Of a stretch of DNA of 64,000 nt, positions 28,331 to 37,110 are shown piece after piece. Below the pieces are notes generated by a model. It was not told the DNA's origin and made no database searches. It saw only the letters and a list, made by a program, of their open reading frames with translations. The DNA comes from Nitrososphaerota archaeon (GTDB taxonomy: Archaea; Thermoproteota; Nitrososphaeria; Nitrososphaerales; Gagatemarchaeaceae), in NCBI GenBank assembly GCA_027887005.1, contig JAPCJI010000006.1, positions 1 through 64,000 of the forward strand. Reading direction: 5' to 3'. Position 1 is the stretch's first letter, and the number at the start of each line of letters is the position of its first letter. The position numbers and the translations under genes were made by a program.

Positions 28331-28972
28331 GTGAAACGACCCGTCGAAGCGTTCCCAAACGCATACCTCGAGGTTGACGAGCCTCCGAACAAGGCCCTGC
28401 GTAACAAGGCTCTCGCGTTCATCGCAGCAGGTGGCATCGGCTTCTTTGCTCTGGTAATATTTGTTCTTCACTTCGAGCCAACCGGCTACAATCCGCTGAC
28501 CCAGGCTGTCAGCGACTACGCCGTCGGCTCGTTCGCATGGGAGATGCAGCTGGGGTTCTACATCGGAGGGATAGGGCTGGCGACCCTTGGGGTTCTCAAT
28601 TACCTCTCAGCGAAGGCCAGATCCTCCAAGGTCGGGTCTGCTCTTCTCTTCCTTGCGGGAATCGCCCTTTTCACCGTGGGGGCTTTCCCCACGGACCTTG
28701 AAGGCACACCCGCAACGCTCCATGGAATCATGCATAGCGTCATTTCGCAGGTCGTCTTCTCGGCTGGACCGATTGGGATGGTCCTGATTTCATACGCAGT
28801 GGGCCGCAGGCCATTCCTAGCGACCTTGGTCGCCTGGCTGACAGCGGGAGGTTTCTTCGCCCTTGTCACGGCCCTATCTCTAGGCGCCTCGGGACTCGCC
28901 GAACGACTCTTCATCGCAGTCCTCGTTGTCTGGTGGTTTGCCGACTCGGTCTATCTGTCAAAGTCTGCTTGA
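28331..28972 (+). CDS. DUF998 membrane protein
   Basis: A 213-residue integral membrane protein with six predicted helices. The DUF998 mark NPLTQAVSDYAVGSFAWEM follows the first helix (about residues 55-75). The function of the family is not known. GTG start; a GATATACC element about 30 bp upstream may be the TATA box. It is divergent from the cyclase gene. Confidence 0.75.
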   Translation: MKRPVEAFPNAYLEVDEPPNKALRNKALAFIAAGGIGFFALVIFVLHFEPTGYNPLTQAVSDYAVGSFAWEMQLGFYIGGIGLATLGVLNYLSAKARSSKVGSALLFLAGIALFTVGAFPTDLEGTPATLHGIMHSVISQVVFSAGPIGMVLISYAVGRRPFLATLVAWLTAGGFFALVTALSLGASGLAERLFIAVLVVWWFADSVYLSKSA

Positions 28973-29028
28973 GGGCATCAGATTAACGGCAGTCTCTGCG
29001 CGTGGTAAGGAGGTGCTATCGTCCGAGT

Positions 29029-30696
29029 TTAGTCGAAGTCGCCGCCGCCGTCCCCGCCCATGCCTCCTCCGCCTGGGGGTCCGGATGGGCCCTTCGACTT
29101 GCCCGCGGCTATTACGTCGTCGATCCTCAGGATCATTGACGCTGCCTCGGTGGCCGACTTTATGATCTGGACCTTCACCGCCAGAGGCTCGAAGACCTGG
29201 CGCTGGAACATGTCCTTGACCTTCCCGTCGCTCGCCTCAACCCCGAACCATGTGCCGCCCTCGGCGTGCTTCGCCCGGAACTCGACCTGTGCGTCTATGG
29301 GGTCCATGCCCGCGTTCAGGGCGAGTGCGATCGGAATCGACTCCAAGGCTTCGGCGAACTTCTGAGCCGCGAGCTGCTCTCTCCCTGAGAGCTTCTCCGC
29401 CCACTTCATCACCTGGTAGGCAGCCTCGGCCTCGGCAGCCCCGCCGCCCGCCACCACTGCCGGCTTCTCTATGACGTCCTTGGTCACCATTAGCGCGTCG
29501 TGCAGCGACCTCTCCCCTTCGTCGACGATGCGCTGGGTTCCTCCTCTGAGGAGGATAGTGACCGCCTTCGGGTTCTTGCACCCCTCGATGAACACCCATC
29601 TGTCCTCCTCTATCTTCCTCTCCTCCACCAGGGCAGCATAACCTAGGTCCCCTGCGGACAGGTCTTCGAAGTTGTTGACCACCCTTGCGCCCGTTGCCTT
29701 CCCGAGCTTCGTCATGTCGCTCTCCTTGGCCCTCCTGACCGCAAGTATCCCTGCCTTCGCCATGTAGTGTTGCGCGATGTCATCAATCCCCTTCTGGCAC
29801 ACTACAACCGTGGCGCCTACCTGGGCGACCTTGTCCACCATCCCCTTCAGCATCTTGGTCTCCTCGTCCAGGAACTTCTTCATCATGGACGGGTCGTTGA
29901 TGTTGATCTTAGCGTCGAACTCGGTCTTTTCGATTTCGAACGGCGCGCTCACCAGTGCAATCTTTGCCTTCTCGACCCTCTTGGGCATCCCTGAGTGGAC
30001 CACTTCCTTGTCGAGGATGATTCCCTGAACGAGCTTGGTGTCTCTCATTGACCCTCCAGGCTTCTTCTCTACTTTCACGTTGTCAATGTCTACCTTGTAC
30101 CCCTTCTCTGTCTTCTCGGCCACCGCCATGGTGGCATCGACGACCAGGTTGGCCAGCTCCTGCGCCTCTCGGGATACGAGCTTCGTCTGCATGCTCGTCC
30201 GTGCGACCTTGACCAGCCACTCCTTGTCGTCGGGCTTAACCCTCTCCGCTACCGCCTCCAGAGCCTCGGTCGCCTTCCGCGCCGCCTTCGAGTAGCCGTC
30301 CACGATCACGGTCGGATGCACATCCTTGTCCAGGAGTTCCTCGGCCTTCTCGAGGAGCGCTCCCGCCAGGACCACAGCTGACGTGGTGCCGTCCCCTACC
30401 TCGTTGTCAGTCGTCTTCGAAACCTCAACCAGCATCTTGGCAGCCGGGTGCTGAACATCAATCTCCTTCAGCATGGTGGCTCCGTCGTTGGTTATCGTCA
30501 CGTCGCCCAGAGAGTCCACGAGCATCTTGTCCATGCCGCGAGGCCCAAGCGAGGTCTTCACGATTTCCGCAATCAATTTGGCGGCATTGATGTTGTTCTT
30601 CTGAGCCTCCCTTCCTCTGTTCTGGCTCGACCCTTCTTTCAAAATCAGTACAGGCTGTCCCGAAGAGGTCATCGCTGAATAGGCTGTTGAAGACAT
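29029..30696 (-). CDS. thsB: Thermosome (group II chaperonin) subunit
   Basis: ATP-driven double-ring folding chamber of archaea. The 555-residue subunit has the equatorial ATP motifs [15 protein letters not shown] (residues about 48-62) and [15 protein letters not shown], the apical domain in the middle, and the usual Gly/Met/Asp-rich tail ([12 protein letters not shown]). Full length. Its own strong TATA box lies upstream. Subunit class (alpha, beta) cannot be told, so the symbol is tentative. Confidence 0.95.
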   Translation of the reverse strand: MSSTAYSAMTSSGQPVLILKEGSSQNRGREAQKNNINAAKLIAEIVKTSLGPRGMDKMLVDSLGDVTITNDGATMLKEIDVQHPAAKMLVEVSKTTDNEVGDGTTSAVVLAGALLEKAEELLDKDVHPTVIVDGYSKAARKATEALEAVAERVKPDDKEWLVKVARTSMQTKLVSREAQELANLVVDATMAVAEKTEKGYKVDIDNVKVEKKPGGSMRDTKLVQGIILDKEVVHSGMPKRVEKAKIALVSAPFEIEKTEFDAKININDPSMMKKFLDEETKMLKGMVDKVAQVGATVVVCQKGIDDIAQHYMAKAGILAVRRAKESDMTKLGKATGARVVNNFEDLSAGDLGYAALVEERKIEEDRWVFIEGCKNPKAVTILLRGGTQRIVDEGERSLHDALMVTKDVIEKPAVVAGGGAAEAEAAYQVMKWAEKLSGREQLAAQKFAEALESIPIALALNAGMDPIDAQVEFRAKHAEGGTWFGVEASDGKVKDMFQRQVFEPLAVKVQIIKSATEAASMILRIDDVIAAGKSKGPSGPPGGGGMGGDGGGDFD

Positions 30697-30726
30697 CTAA
30701 CTCGATGGGTATACAACCGAGTGGTG

Positions 30727-30733
30727 TATATAT
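30727..30733 (-). promoter_or_regulatory. TATA box for the thermosome gene
   Basis: A TATATA run centred 34 bp upstream of the thermosome ATG at 30696 on the minus strand, the strongest TATA element seen in the window and fitting a highly expressed gene. A GTATAC lies slightly nearer to the start. Confidence 0.7.
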
Positions 30734-30751
30734 GTTTTGCAGGCGCGAAAG

Positions 30752-31066
30752 CTATCTGCTCTTCTTCCCGCCGACCAGCCCTCTCACGGGCAATCTGTCG
30801 ATCGCCTCCGCGAGCTCAACGTCCCATACGGTGACTCCCTCCTGCGAATGGGTCTGCAATGAAAGCCTTACCGTCGTGTATCTTACATGTATGTCTGGAT
30901 GGTGTTCCTGTTCCTCGGCGACTGTCGCAATTTGGTCGACGAACCTTATTCCTTCCAGGAATCGACCGAACTCGAAGCTCTTCGTGATGAATCCTTTTTG
31001 GTAGTTCCAGCCATCAAGGTTGGCGATCCGTTTTTCAATTTCTTTTTTCGTCAGGAGGCGTGGCAT
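30752..31066 (-). CDS. phhB: Pterin-4a-carbinolamine dehydratase
   Basis: Dehydrates 4a-hydroxytetrahydropterin, recycling the pterin cofactor, or serves as a moonlighting pterin-binding protein. The 104-residue protein shows the family core: W of DGWNY, the active-site EEQEHHPDIHVRYTTVRLSLQTHS and a final Asp-rich helix. ATG 31066 is chosen because a TATA box lies 27 bp upstream and because the open frame before it is not conserved in character. No aromatic amino acid hydroxylase lies in the window. Confidence 0.9.
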   Translation of the reverse strand: MPRLLTKKEIEKRIANLDGWNYQKGFITKSFEFGRFLEGIRFVDQIATVAEEQEHHPDIHVRYTTVRLSLQTHSQEGVTVWDVELAEAIDRLPVRGLVGGKKSR

Positions 31067-31088
31067 GGGGCAATCCCGCGTCGGGTTG

Positions 31089-31096
31089 CTATTTAG
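31089..31096 (-). promoter_or_regulatory. TATA box for the pterin dehydratase gene
   Basis: CTAAATAG on the minus strand, centred 27 bp before ATG 31066. It supports that start and a leaderless transcript. Confidence 0.6.
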
Positions 31097-31168
31097 TTTA
31101 GCCAACGAGCAATGTCTTTTGACAACGTCCATTAACGGGCCGGCACTGCATGGATATCCTAAGGGATA

Positions 31169-31495
31169 TTGCAAGAGTCACAAAAGAAGCTCATACGTTC
31201 TTCGATCGCATCGGTTTCCCGCTTGGCCGACGCGGAAACGGACGTCTCTGAGAAGGTCGAGATGGGACAGGTCCAAGTCCACCTTGACAGAATCACAAAA
31301 CCGAAATCACTTAGCAGCACAGCAAGAAAGGTCGGAATAGCGTTGATCGCTGCGCCCGACCCGATCACAGGCATCCCTGGCGTAGCACTTCTCGCTTCTT
31401 CCTATGCCCTCAAGCGAAGGGATCCAGCCAACCTCGGACATCTTGCGCAGGAGACGCGAAAGATTCTGCGCGATATCCAGTCATTCACACTTTAA
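31169..31495 (+). CDS. Small conserved-looking hypothetical protein with one hydrophobic segment
   Basis: A 108-residue protein I do not recognise. It has an amphipathic N-terminal half (SIASVSRLADAETDVSEKVEMGQVQVHLDRI) and a short hydrophobic stretch (VGIALIAAPDPITGIPGVALLASSYAL, about residues 62-88), then a basic amphipathic helix. Start is TTG 31169, the only standard start in frame; an ATG 19 bp upstream opens a different, 33-codon frame. It is the first of three small genes read in a row (31169-32181). Confidence 0.55.
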   Translation: MQESQKKLIRSSIASVSRLADAETDVSEKVEMGQVQVHLDRITKPKSLSSTARKVGIALIAAPDPITGIPGVALLASSYALKRRDPANLGHLAQETRKILRDIQSFTL

Positions 31496-31525
31496 GTATC
31501 CCAAAAGGCCCTCTGAAAAGGGCAG

Positions 31526-31846
31526 ATGGATCTAAAGCCGGCCAAGGGAATCAAAGTGTTCGTAAACACGCAGCGGGAGGCGGTGTTCGGCGACGAATCA
31601 GTCTCCGTCCATAAGGTGAACCTGAACGACGGAAACAGGGCCGGATTGATGACAGGCCTCACGCTTGCGGGGTTTTGTGAGGTCGAGATGTCCAGCCTTG
31701 ATGGAAAGAAGCACTGGTATCCAATCGACGACCTTGCTGGGGAAAAAGGGGAAAAGATAGTGGAAGAAGAGATTCCTCTAGAAGAAGAGGCGGCTTCAGA
31801 CGAAGGTTCAGACGAAGGTGAGGAGGCCGAAGCGGAGCCTGTCTAA
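31526..31846 (+). CDS. Hypothetical protein with acidic tail
   Basis: A 106-residue protein without a recognised domain. The first 75 residues look like a small beta-rich domain (GIKVFVNTQREAVFGDESVSVHKVNL); the last 30 are almost wholly Glu/Asp/Ser. Such tails are common in nucleic-acid or histone-like partners, but nothing proves that here. ATG start. The stop is followed within two bases by the next gene. Confidence 0.6.
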   Translation: MDLKPAKGIKVFVNTQREAVFGDESVSVHKVNLNDGNRAGLMTGLTLAGFCEVEMSSLDGKKHWYPIDDLAGEKGEKIVEEEIPLEEEAASDEGSDEGEEAEAEPV

Positions 31847-31848
31847 AG

Positions 31849-32181
31849 GTGCCCGAAGTCTCCGAAAGCGAACTCGTACTCGTGGTCGACGTCTCATCTT
31901 TCACACAGAAGGGCTTCATCGGTTCCACCAGCCTAGGCGGGCAGAGAATCGACGTCGAGTTTGAAGATGCTGATGAGGGAGTCACATTGACCACCGATGC
32001 CGCAAAAAGACTCCACGTCAGGAAAGGATCTCCCTTGGCGATCTACGTAGAAGGGGATCGGGTCCAGGAATTCAAGACGACAGCAGCCGGCGTCGGCAAG
32101 GTGCTCAGAATCTCCCATTCCAAAGCCTACTATGCAGTGGGCAAAGAAGGCGGAGCGATAGTCAGGATAAGGAAGGCCTAG
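31849..32181 (+). CDS. Hypothetical small beta-rich protein
   Basis: A 110-residue protein, not recognised. It reads as alternating beta strands (ELVLVVDVSSF, RIDVEFEDADEGVTLT, PLAIYVEGDRVQEF, KAYYAVGKEGGAIVRI) with Gly turns, without membrane or metal motifs. GTG start two bases after the preceding stop, with AAAGG close before it. The end overlaps the convergent nucleotidyltransferase-like gene by 4 bp. Confidence 0.6.
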   Translation: MPEVSESELVLVVDVSSFTQKGFIGSTSLGGQRIDVEFEDADEGVTLTTDAAKRLHVRKGSPLAIYVEGDRVQEFKTTAAGVGKVLRISHSKAYYAVGKEGGAIVRIRKA

Positions 32182-32942
32182 CTCAGCATCGAGTCGCCGT
32201 CTACTTCGGGGAGGTCGTACCACTTCGCCCTCTCCCCAATCCTGGCCCGCATCTTCCAGGAAAAACTCTTGGGCTTGGAGTCCATCATCGACATCAACCT
32301 TTCTATTCGCGGGACTACTACACTTCGGTCGTCACTGCCAATAGTCTCAGCTCGATCGCGAAGTGATTCGAGGCTTTTCCAGAAAGTGGTGTAGATTCCC
32401 CAATCCTTGGAGCATAGCTCTGCGATTTCGTCGCCCATGACGTCGCCCTTCCCATCGGTCACGTCAAAGTCGTGAAACGCTGCGATGAGGTCGTTGTACT
32501 CCTTGTCCGTCTTCTCTACGACCTGCAGCTTTGTCATCACAAGCTGGGTTATGGGCAGGGTGTACGTCCCGGCGAGGATGCTCTCCTTGAAGTTGAACTT
32601 GTGGCACATGACGAACTCGTCCAGGAAGAGGTCGACCCTGCGCCTGTTTCCCATGTCGTAATAGATGAGTCTCTGTCCCATGTTGAGCTTGTTGAAGACC
32701 TCTCTTGGCTTGTAACCGAGCGTTTCCATTATTCTCACAATCTCCTTCGAATCTTCTCGCCTGCCCATCAGGTCGATATCCTTGTTCTCGCGATAGTACC
32801 TGGGCTCATTTGAGCTCGGGCAGAGCTTCTTGAACGCGAGTCCCCCCAGCAGTCTAAGTCGTACTCCCCTTGTCTCGGCCAGATCTACGATCTGCGTCGC
32901 TGCTTCTAGTCCGTTCGCTGGGACCATCATTACACTTTCCAT
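32178..32942 (-). CDS. Nucleotidyltransferase-fold protein
   Basis: A 254-residue protein. The segment LRLLGGLAFKKLCPS followed by KDIDLMGRRED (residues about 30-62) is the GG-x-DxD pattern of minimal nucleotidyltransferases such as the AbiEii/COG1708-like groups; a further acidic site is VDLFLDEF. No partner antitoxin gene is adjacent, so a toxin role is not supported. A TATA-like CTTAAATC lies 30 bp before the ATG. Confidence 0.55.
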   Translation of the reverse strand: MESVMMVPANGLEAATQIVDLAETRGVRLRLLGGLAFKKLCPSSNEPRYYRENKDIDLMGRREDSKEIVRIMETLGYKPREVFNKLNMGQRLIYYDMGNRRRVDLFLDEFVMCHKFNFKESILAGTYTLPITQLVMTKLQVVEKTDKEYNDLIAAFHDFDVTDGKGDVMGDEIAELCSKDWGIYTTFWKSLESLRDRAETIGSDDRSVVVPRIERLMSMMDSKPKSFSWKMRARIGERAKWYDLPEVDGDSMLS

Positions 32943-33038
32943 GCCGACGAAGAAAAGTTCCTCTCTTTGGATTTAAGTTGTCTTTCGCATCGACGTGTCA
33001 ATACGCAGCAAAATGCGAATTCCTCTTCCGTCGCGGCC

Positions 33039-33404
33039 TCATGGACCCCTCTGTGGTCTTTTGCGGACTCCGGTGAGCACCCAGCGAGGTTTCCGCCATT
33101 GTTCTTCGTATCCCGCAGCGTTTCTGATGACGACCTGGTGACCATTGTCATCGAGCATCTCGAGCGCAGGAACTGATTTCCGCAACCTAGCATATTCCCC
33201 GTCTGTCATCTCCACCTCCGTCCTCCTCCTTCCTATGCTCGCGTGCCAGTCGGCGCTGGAGCCGTCAAGTGAGAAGAACATCTCAGCAGACCCGGCCTCA
33301 AGGAAGACCCTTGCATACCTTAGCTTTCGTGGGAACTTGTGTTCTAGCAGGAACTTCAAGCCAAGAGATTCGTCCTCAAGGAACCTAATTAGCGTTCCCT
33401 TCAA
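33039..33404 (-). CDS. Hypothetical protein divergent from the NurA gene
   Basis: A 121- to 148-residue soluble protein, not recognised. It has strands such as RYARVFLEAGSAEMFFSLDG and a Trp-containing C-terminus. An ATG at 33485 would share one base with the start of the divergent NurA-like gene and leave no room for a promoter; TTG 33404 lies about 50 bp from a shared TTTAAA element and is preferred for that reason. Real gene or not is moderately supported by length and amino-acid composition. Confidence 0.45.
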   Translation of the reverse strand: MKGTLIRFLEDESLGLKFLLEHKFPRKLRYARVFLEAGSAEMFFSLDGSSADWHASIGRRRTEVEMTDGEYARLRKSVPALEMLDDNGHQVVIRNAAGYEEQWRKPRWVLTGVRKRPQRGP

Positions 33405-33453
33405 ATCACTTTCAGGAATCCGACCTCCCCTTTTTCCGCTGGGAGCTTCAACG

Positions 33454-33459
33454 TTTAAA
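33454..33459. promoter_or_regulatory. Palindromic TTTAAA between divergent genes
   Basis: TTTAAA reads the same on both strands. It lies 28 bp before TTG 33485 of the NurA-like gene and about 50 bp before TTG 33404 of the minus-strand gene. It may be the TATA box of the former or of both. Confidence 0.5.
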
Positions 33460-33484
33460 GTCGGAACTTCGGCAGTGCGCCCCA

Positions 33485-35302
33485 TTGTCCGATTCTGAAG
33501 CCACCGCCGAATCTCGCACCATTTCGGAGGTCCAGGCGTCGACCAGGTTTATCCTCAACTCCTTCAAGGCAAAAATGGCGGGCCTCAGGGACTGCGGCCC
33601 GGACCTGCTGGGTCTCCTCCGCTTCGGGGTTGACCTCCCCTCTGCCAACTCTACGGCCAAGGAATTTTTCGGTTCCCAGACCGTTGGGTACTTGGCCATC
33701 GATGGGACGGTCTCGGTCGACCTTCAGCTCGACCTTATGGTATTCTATGTCGGGGCTTTCGCCTACTCCGGGACTGTCCATTTCACACCGAGTGCGGTCG
33801 AAGTGGGAGAGCCTAGGCCAGAGATGGCAAGCTTCTCGGTATCGGTCGCAATCCCCCTTTCAGAAGAAGACGCCGCTCAGGTGTTTGGACAGAAACGGGA
33901 GTCCGGTATCGAGGTGGACTCGGAGCGCCTACCTACGGCCGTAATGCATCTGGCGGAATACTACCTCGCCTACAAGGCAGTGGCTGGAAACCTCGGCACG
34001 AAGATACTCCTCCTCGACCGGAGCCTGGCGGGAGACGTATCTCACCTAGTGTGGAGCACCCGGGACCTCATCGCCGGGCACCTCTGTGCCCTCGAAGGGG
34101 TGGAGACTGCAAGTGGAAGGGTCACGGCCTTCGACCTGGAGCTGGCACGGATGCTCATCTCAAACGCTGGGCTATCTCTCCCGGCGCCTCGGAGCCAGCT
34201 ACTGAAGTTCGCTGCTGTCATGCGCCTATTCGGGGGAGATGAACTCACCGCGACTGAGCTGATTCAGAAGACCGGAGCGGACCCCGGCAGACAATCAAAC
34301 CTACAGGACGATCTGATGGAGCTCGACAGACGCTTCGGCATCTTCGAGCGATCGGGCGTGAGCTTCAAGCTCCGGCCAGAGGTCGCCCGTTTCTGGGAAA
34401 GGGTTCTCAACGCCACGCTTACTGTCAGCGGACACATATTCGACCCAGAAGGAGGCCACCCACTGCGCATCGACAAGTCAGGGAAACAAGTCTGGGTCAC
34501 AGCCGACGACCTCGACTTCATGGTGTTGGTCTTCATCCAAGCTCTGACCCGGAAAGCATGGGCCGACGGGATCCTGCCGATCGGGTTCATCAAGGACACG
34601 AACGCCTTCGAGCTCGTCAAGGCTGCAATCCCTCTTATGATTTCGGCAGGATTGATGAAACCCACGCGCGAGATTCCCAACTTCAATAGCGACAAGATGC
34701 TCTTGCAGACGAACAGCGTGGTCAACGCGTCCGAAATCCCGACTCCCTGGCACACCGCCGATATCGACGCGGCCTTTAGAACGATGGCGCCTTATGCCGA
34801 CGCCTCCCTTGCTCAGGGGGAAGCCAGAGTCAATGGAGCATATGGCAACATAATCTATCCCGAGCGCGTGTACGTCAAGACCTACATTCAGCTCTGGAGC
34901 AGTGACTCGAGCCCGGAGGTTAGAAGCCATGTGTTCACCTACGACAGGCCTGTCTATCCCGCGTTCGACCACTGGGACGAGATCCTCCTTCACAATAGGG
35001 ACGGGGCGGTGGACGAGGAAATCAGACCCATACTGAACTCCAAGAGGGGCTCCCTCATGACGAACATGGTCATGGCCATGCTGACGGAGATGGCCCAGGA
35101 AGTGATACCCGAGGCTCTCGGGCACAACTACCCTCTGTTTCTCGCTGACAAGAAGGCGAAGTCCGTCTTGAACGAGACTCGCCAGGCATACTTGGGGGCC
35201 GTCGCGATAGAGATGGCGAAGTCGGACCTCGACCAGCAGGTTCTGTTCTCTAGGCGGTTCCGGGACTACCGCAGCCAGGTCGAGGGGAAGAGGAGGGTCT
35301 GA
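33485..35302 (+). CDS. nurA: Large NurA-domain nuclease-like protein
   Basis: A 605-residue protein with NurA features: the strand GYLAIDGT carries D73, and ILLLDRSLAGDVSH carries D178, the two acidic motifs of the NurA 5'-3' nuclease fold; the partner HerA gene follows directly. Standard archaeal NurA is 300-450 residues; this one has a long central helical region (about 200-330) and a C-terminal part with LLHNRDGAVDEEIRP. NurA with HerA, Mre11 and Rad50 resects DNA ends in recombination repair. No Mre11 or Rad50 is in the window. TTG start, 28 bp after a TTTAAA. Confidence 0.8.
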   Translation: MSDSEATAESRTISEVQASTRFILNSFKAKMAGLRDCGPDLLGLLRFGVDLPSANSTAKEFFGSQTVGYLAIDGTVSVDLQLDLMVFYVGAFAYSGTVHFTPSAVEVGEPRPEMASFSVSVAIPLSEEDAAQVFGQKRESGIEVDSERLPTAVMHLAEYYLAYKAVAGNLGTKILLLDRSLAGDVSHLVWSTRDLIAGHLCALEGVETASGRVTAFDLELARMLISNAGLSLPAPRSQLLKFAAVMRLFGGDELTATELIQKTGADPGRQSNLQDDLMELDRRFGIFERSGVSFKLRPEVARFWERVLNATLTVSGHIFDPEGGHPLRIDKSGKQVWVTADDLDFMVLVFIQALTRKAWADGILPIGFIKDTNAFELVKAAIPLMISAGLMKPTREIPNFNSDKMLLQTNSVVNASEIPTPWHTADIDAAFRTMAPYADASLAQGEARVNGAYGNIIYPERVYVKTYIQLWSSDSSPEVRSHVFTYDRPVYPAFDHWDEILLHNRDGAVDEEIRPILNSKRGSLMTNMVMAMLTEMAQEVIPEALGHNYPLFLADKKAKSVLNETRQAYLGAVAIEMAKSDLDQQVLFSRRFRDYRSQVEGKRRV

Positions 35303-35304
35303 CC

Positions 35305-37104
35305 CTGCAGGCCTTCGACGACATAGGAGGAGAATTCCAAGCCCGGCTCAGAGACATTGTCTCGACCACCCGCAACACCGTCGATGGGAGTTCGGTCACC
35401 TTCCGGACTGCTCACATCGAATGCGACTACACTCCCAACGTGATCAAACGGCTCGCCATGGGGCAGCTAGTGGCGATTCCCAACGTCCAGGCCCTCGGGT
35501 CGAAAAGCTCCTATTCTCTTTACGAGATCGCAGACGTGTACCCCATGCACTACTCCATGCTGACCCTCGACAAGTCGCAGCCCGCGGCCATCCGAAAGGA
35601 GTTCATGGACCTCATACAGAAGGAGTGGGAGAAAGGGTCGAAGAGCACTTGGATCGAGGTAGTCGCGGCCCCAATCGGATATGTCATGAAGGCCACCGAA
35701 GAAGTGACCTACGAGCGCAGGGCAATAGCCCCACTGACTGGGAGCACGGTCAAACTCCTTAGCAAGGAGTCCATCCAGCAATTGATCTGCTACAAGCCTC
35801 CGAAGGGAGACACCGAAGGATACACCCTCGGCAGCCTGCTCGGGTTCACTGAAGGGTCTATCCCGTTCTCGGTCAACCTCGAGAGCCTCATCCACTACAT
35901 GGGAGGGGTCTTTGCATTCACGGGGAGCGGGAAGAGCAATCTGACTGCTACGGTGGTAAGGAAGGCCCTGAGGGTCATCCCCGACCTGAAGGTGGTCATC
36001 TTCGACGTGTCCGCGGAGTACGGTATCCACATTCTCGACGTTCTGAACGAACTCCCAAGCAGGATACTTTTCACCGACTCGTTCAAGGACAGCAAGAACC
36101 TCCCGGCCGAGTACTTCAAGCGTCACGCTACTCCGGAAGGCCTCGCTACAAGGGAGGAGGAATTCTATCCGAAGATCTCGACTCTTTTCAGGGACGGCAA
36201 GGTCGAGTTCCTCCAGAGTCGCCTGGCAGGTGAAGAGGAAGTGGCCAGGTTCGGCACCTACGAAGGTCTAGTCGAGGTCCTGTCCAACACATTGAACGAT
36301 AGGTATGGCGCCGTCCAACAGAAGATCCTAGTGCCCCAGGTTGTCGAAACGATCAAACAGTTCCTAAAGGAGAACAGGCTGGAGCTCGAGGCAAGGTTCA
36401 GCGCCAAGACGCGGGAGCTGATATCGAGGATCGACCCCCTCCTGGTGGACCTGGGGACGAACAGCTCCCTGAAGAAGACCTTCGATAGCCTTGGGAAGGT
36501 AGTGGACGCCATCCCAGAGACCAAGATCGACGGAGAAGGCTACTCCTGGTCCAAGCTCGCTGACGAGATCCTCTCGACGGGCAAGGAATCTCCCAAGGTA
36601 TTCGTCGTGAACCTCCCAGAGGCCGAGGACGCCAGGCTCGAGACCGCCAATGTCATCAACGAGGTCTTCAGGAAACGGAAGCACAGCTTCACACTGACGC
36701 CGCGGGTGCTATTCATCATCGACGAGGCACAAGAGTTCATACCTCAGGTGGTCAGGAAGGAGGACGGGACGGAGCAGTCAAGCAGGGCTGTGGAGCGGCT
36801 CCTCCGCCACGGCAGGAAGTACCACCTGAACTGCTGGATCAGCACCCAGAGGGTCGCACACCTGAATACCAACGCCCTCCAGCAACTCCACAGCTACTTC
36901 GTCTCAACAATGCCCCGCCCCTACGACCGCCAGCTCATCTCGGACACCTTCGCCATCGACGACGCGTTCATGGAGAGGACCCTCGCGTTCCAGAACGGCG
37001 ACTGGCTGCTCACGAGCTTCAAGGCCACGGCGACCCAGAACATCCCGGTCTTCTTCCATGCGGAGAATAATGAAGAGGTACTTGACGCCTACCTCAAGAA
37101 ATGA
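35305..37104 (+). CDS. herA: HerA-like hexameric DNA translocase
   Basis: FtsK/HerA-superfamily ATPase that pumps DNA for NurA. Counting from GTG 35440, Walker A is GSGKS at residues 162-166, Walker B is VLFIIDEAQEF and an arginine-finger region and sensor STQR follow (about residue 465). The N-terminal HAS-barrel normally precedes the ATPase. From GTG 35440 this barrel would be cut, while the frame is open and coding-like for 45 more codons to CTG 35305, which sits 7 bp after GGAGGG at the end of nurA. I therefore place the start there, with GTG 35440 the conservative alternative. Operon with nurA. Confidence 0.9.
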   Translation: MQAFDDIGGEFQARLRDIVSTTRNTVDGSSVTFRTAHIECDYTPNVIKRLAMGQLVAIPNVQALGSKSSYSLYEIADVYPMHYSMLTLDKSQPAAIRKEFMDLIQKEWEKGSKSTWIEVVAAPIGYVMKATEEVTYERRAIAPLTGSTVKLLSKESIQQLICYKPPKGDTEGYTLGSLLGFTEGSIPFSVNLESLIHYMGGVFAFTGSGKSNLTATVVRKALRVIPDLKVVIFDVSAEYGIHILDVLNELPSRILFTDSFKDSKNLPAEYFKRHATPEGLATREEEFYPKISTLFRDGKVEFLQSRLAGEEEVARFGTYEGLVEVLSNTLNDRYGAVQQKILVPQVVETIKQFLKENRLELEARFSAKTRELISRIDPLLVDLGTNSSLKKTFDSLGKVVDAIPETKIDGEGYSWSKLADEILSTGKESPKVFVVNLPEAEDARLETANVINEVFRKRKHSFTLTPRVLFIIDEAQEFIPQVVRKEDGTEQSSRAVERLLRHGRKYHLNCWISTQRVAHLNTNALQQLHSYFVSTMPRPYDRQLISDTFAIDDAFMERTLAFQNGDWLLTSFKATATQNIPVFFHAENNEEVLDAYLKK

Positions 37105-37110
37105 CTGGAA

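Noticed and set aside
31150-31251. ATG-started 33-codon frame before the gene at 31169
   Set aside because: It is short, overlaps the better frame out of phase and ends early.
32178-32942. AbiEii-type toxin reading of the nucleotidyltransferase
   Set aside because: No antitoxin-like gene is adjacent and the partner pattern of AbiE is absent.
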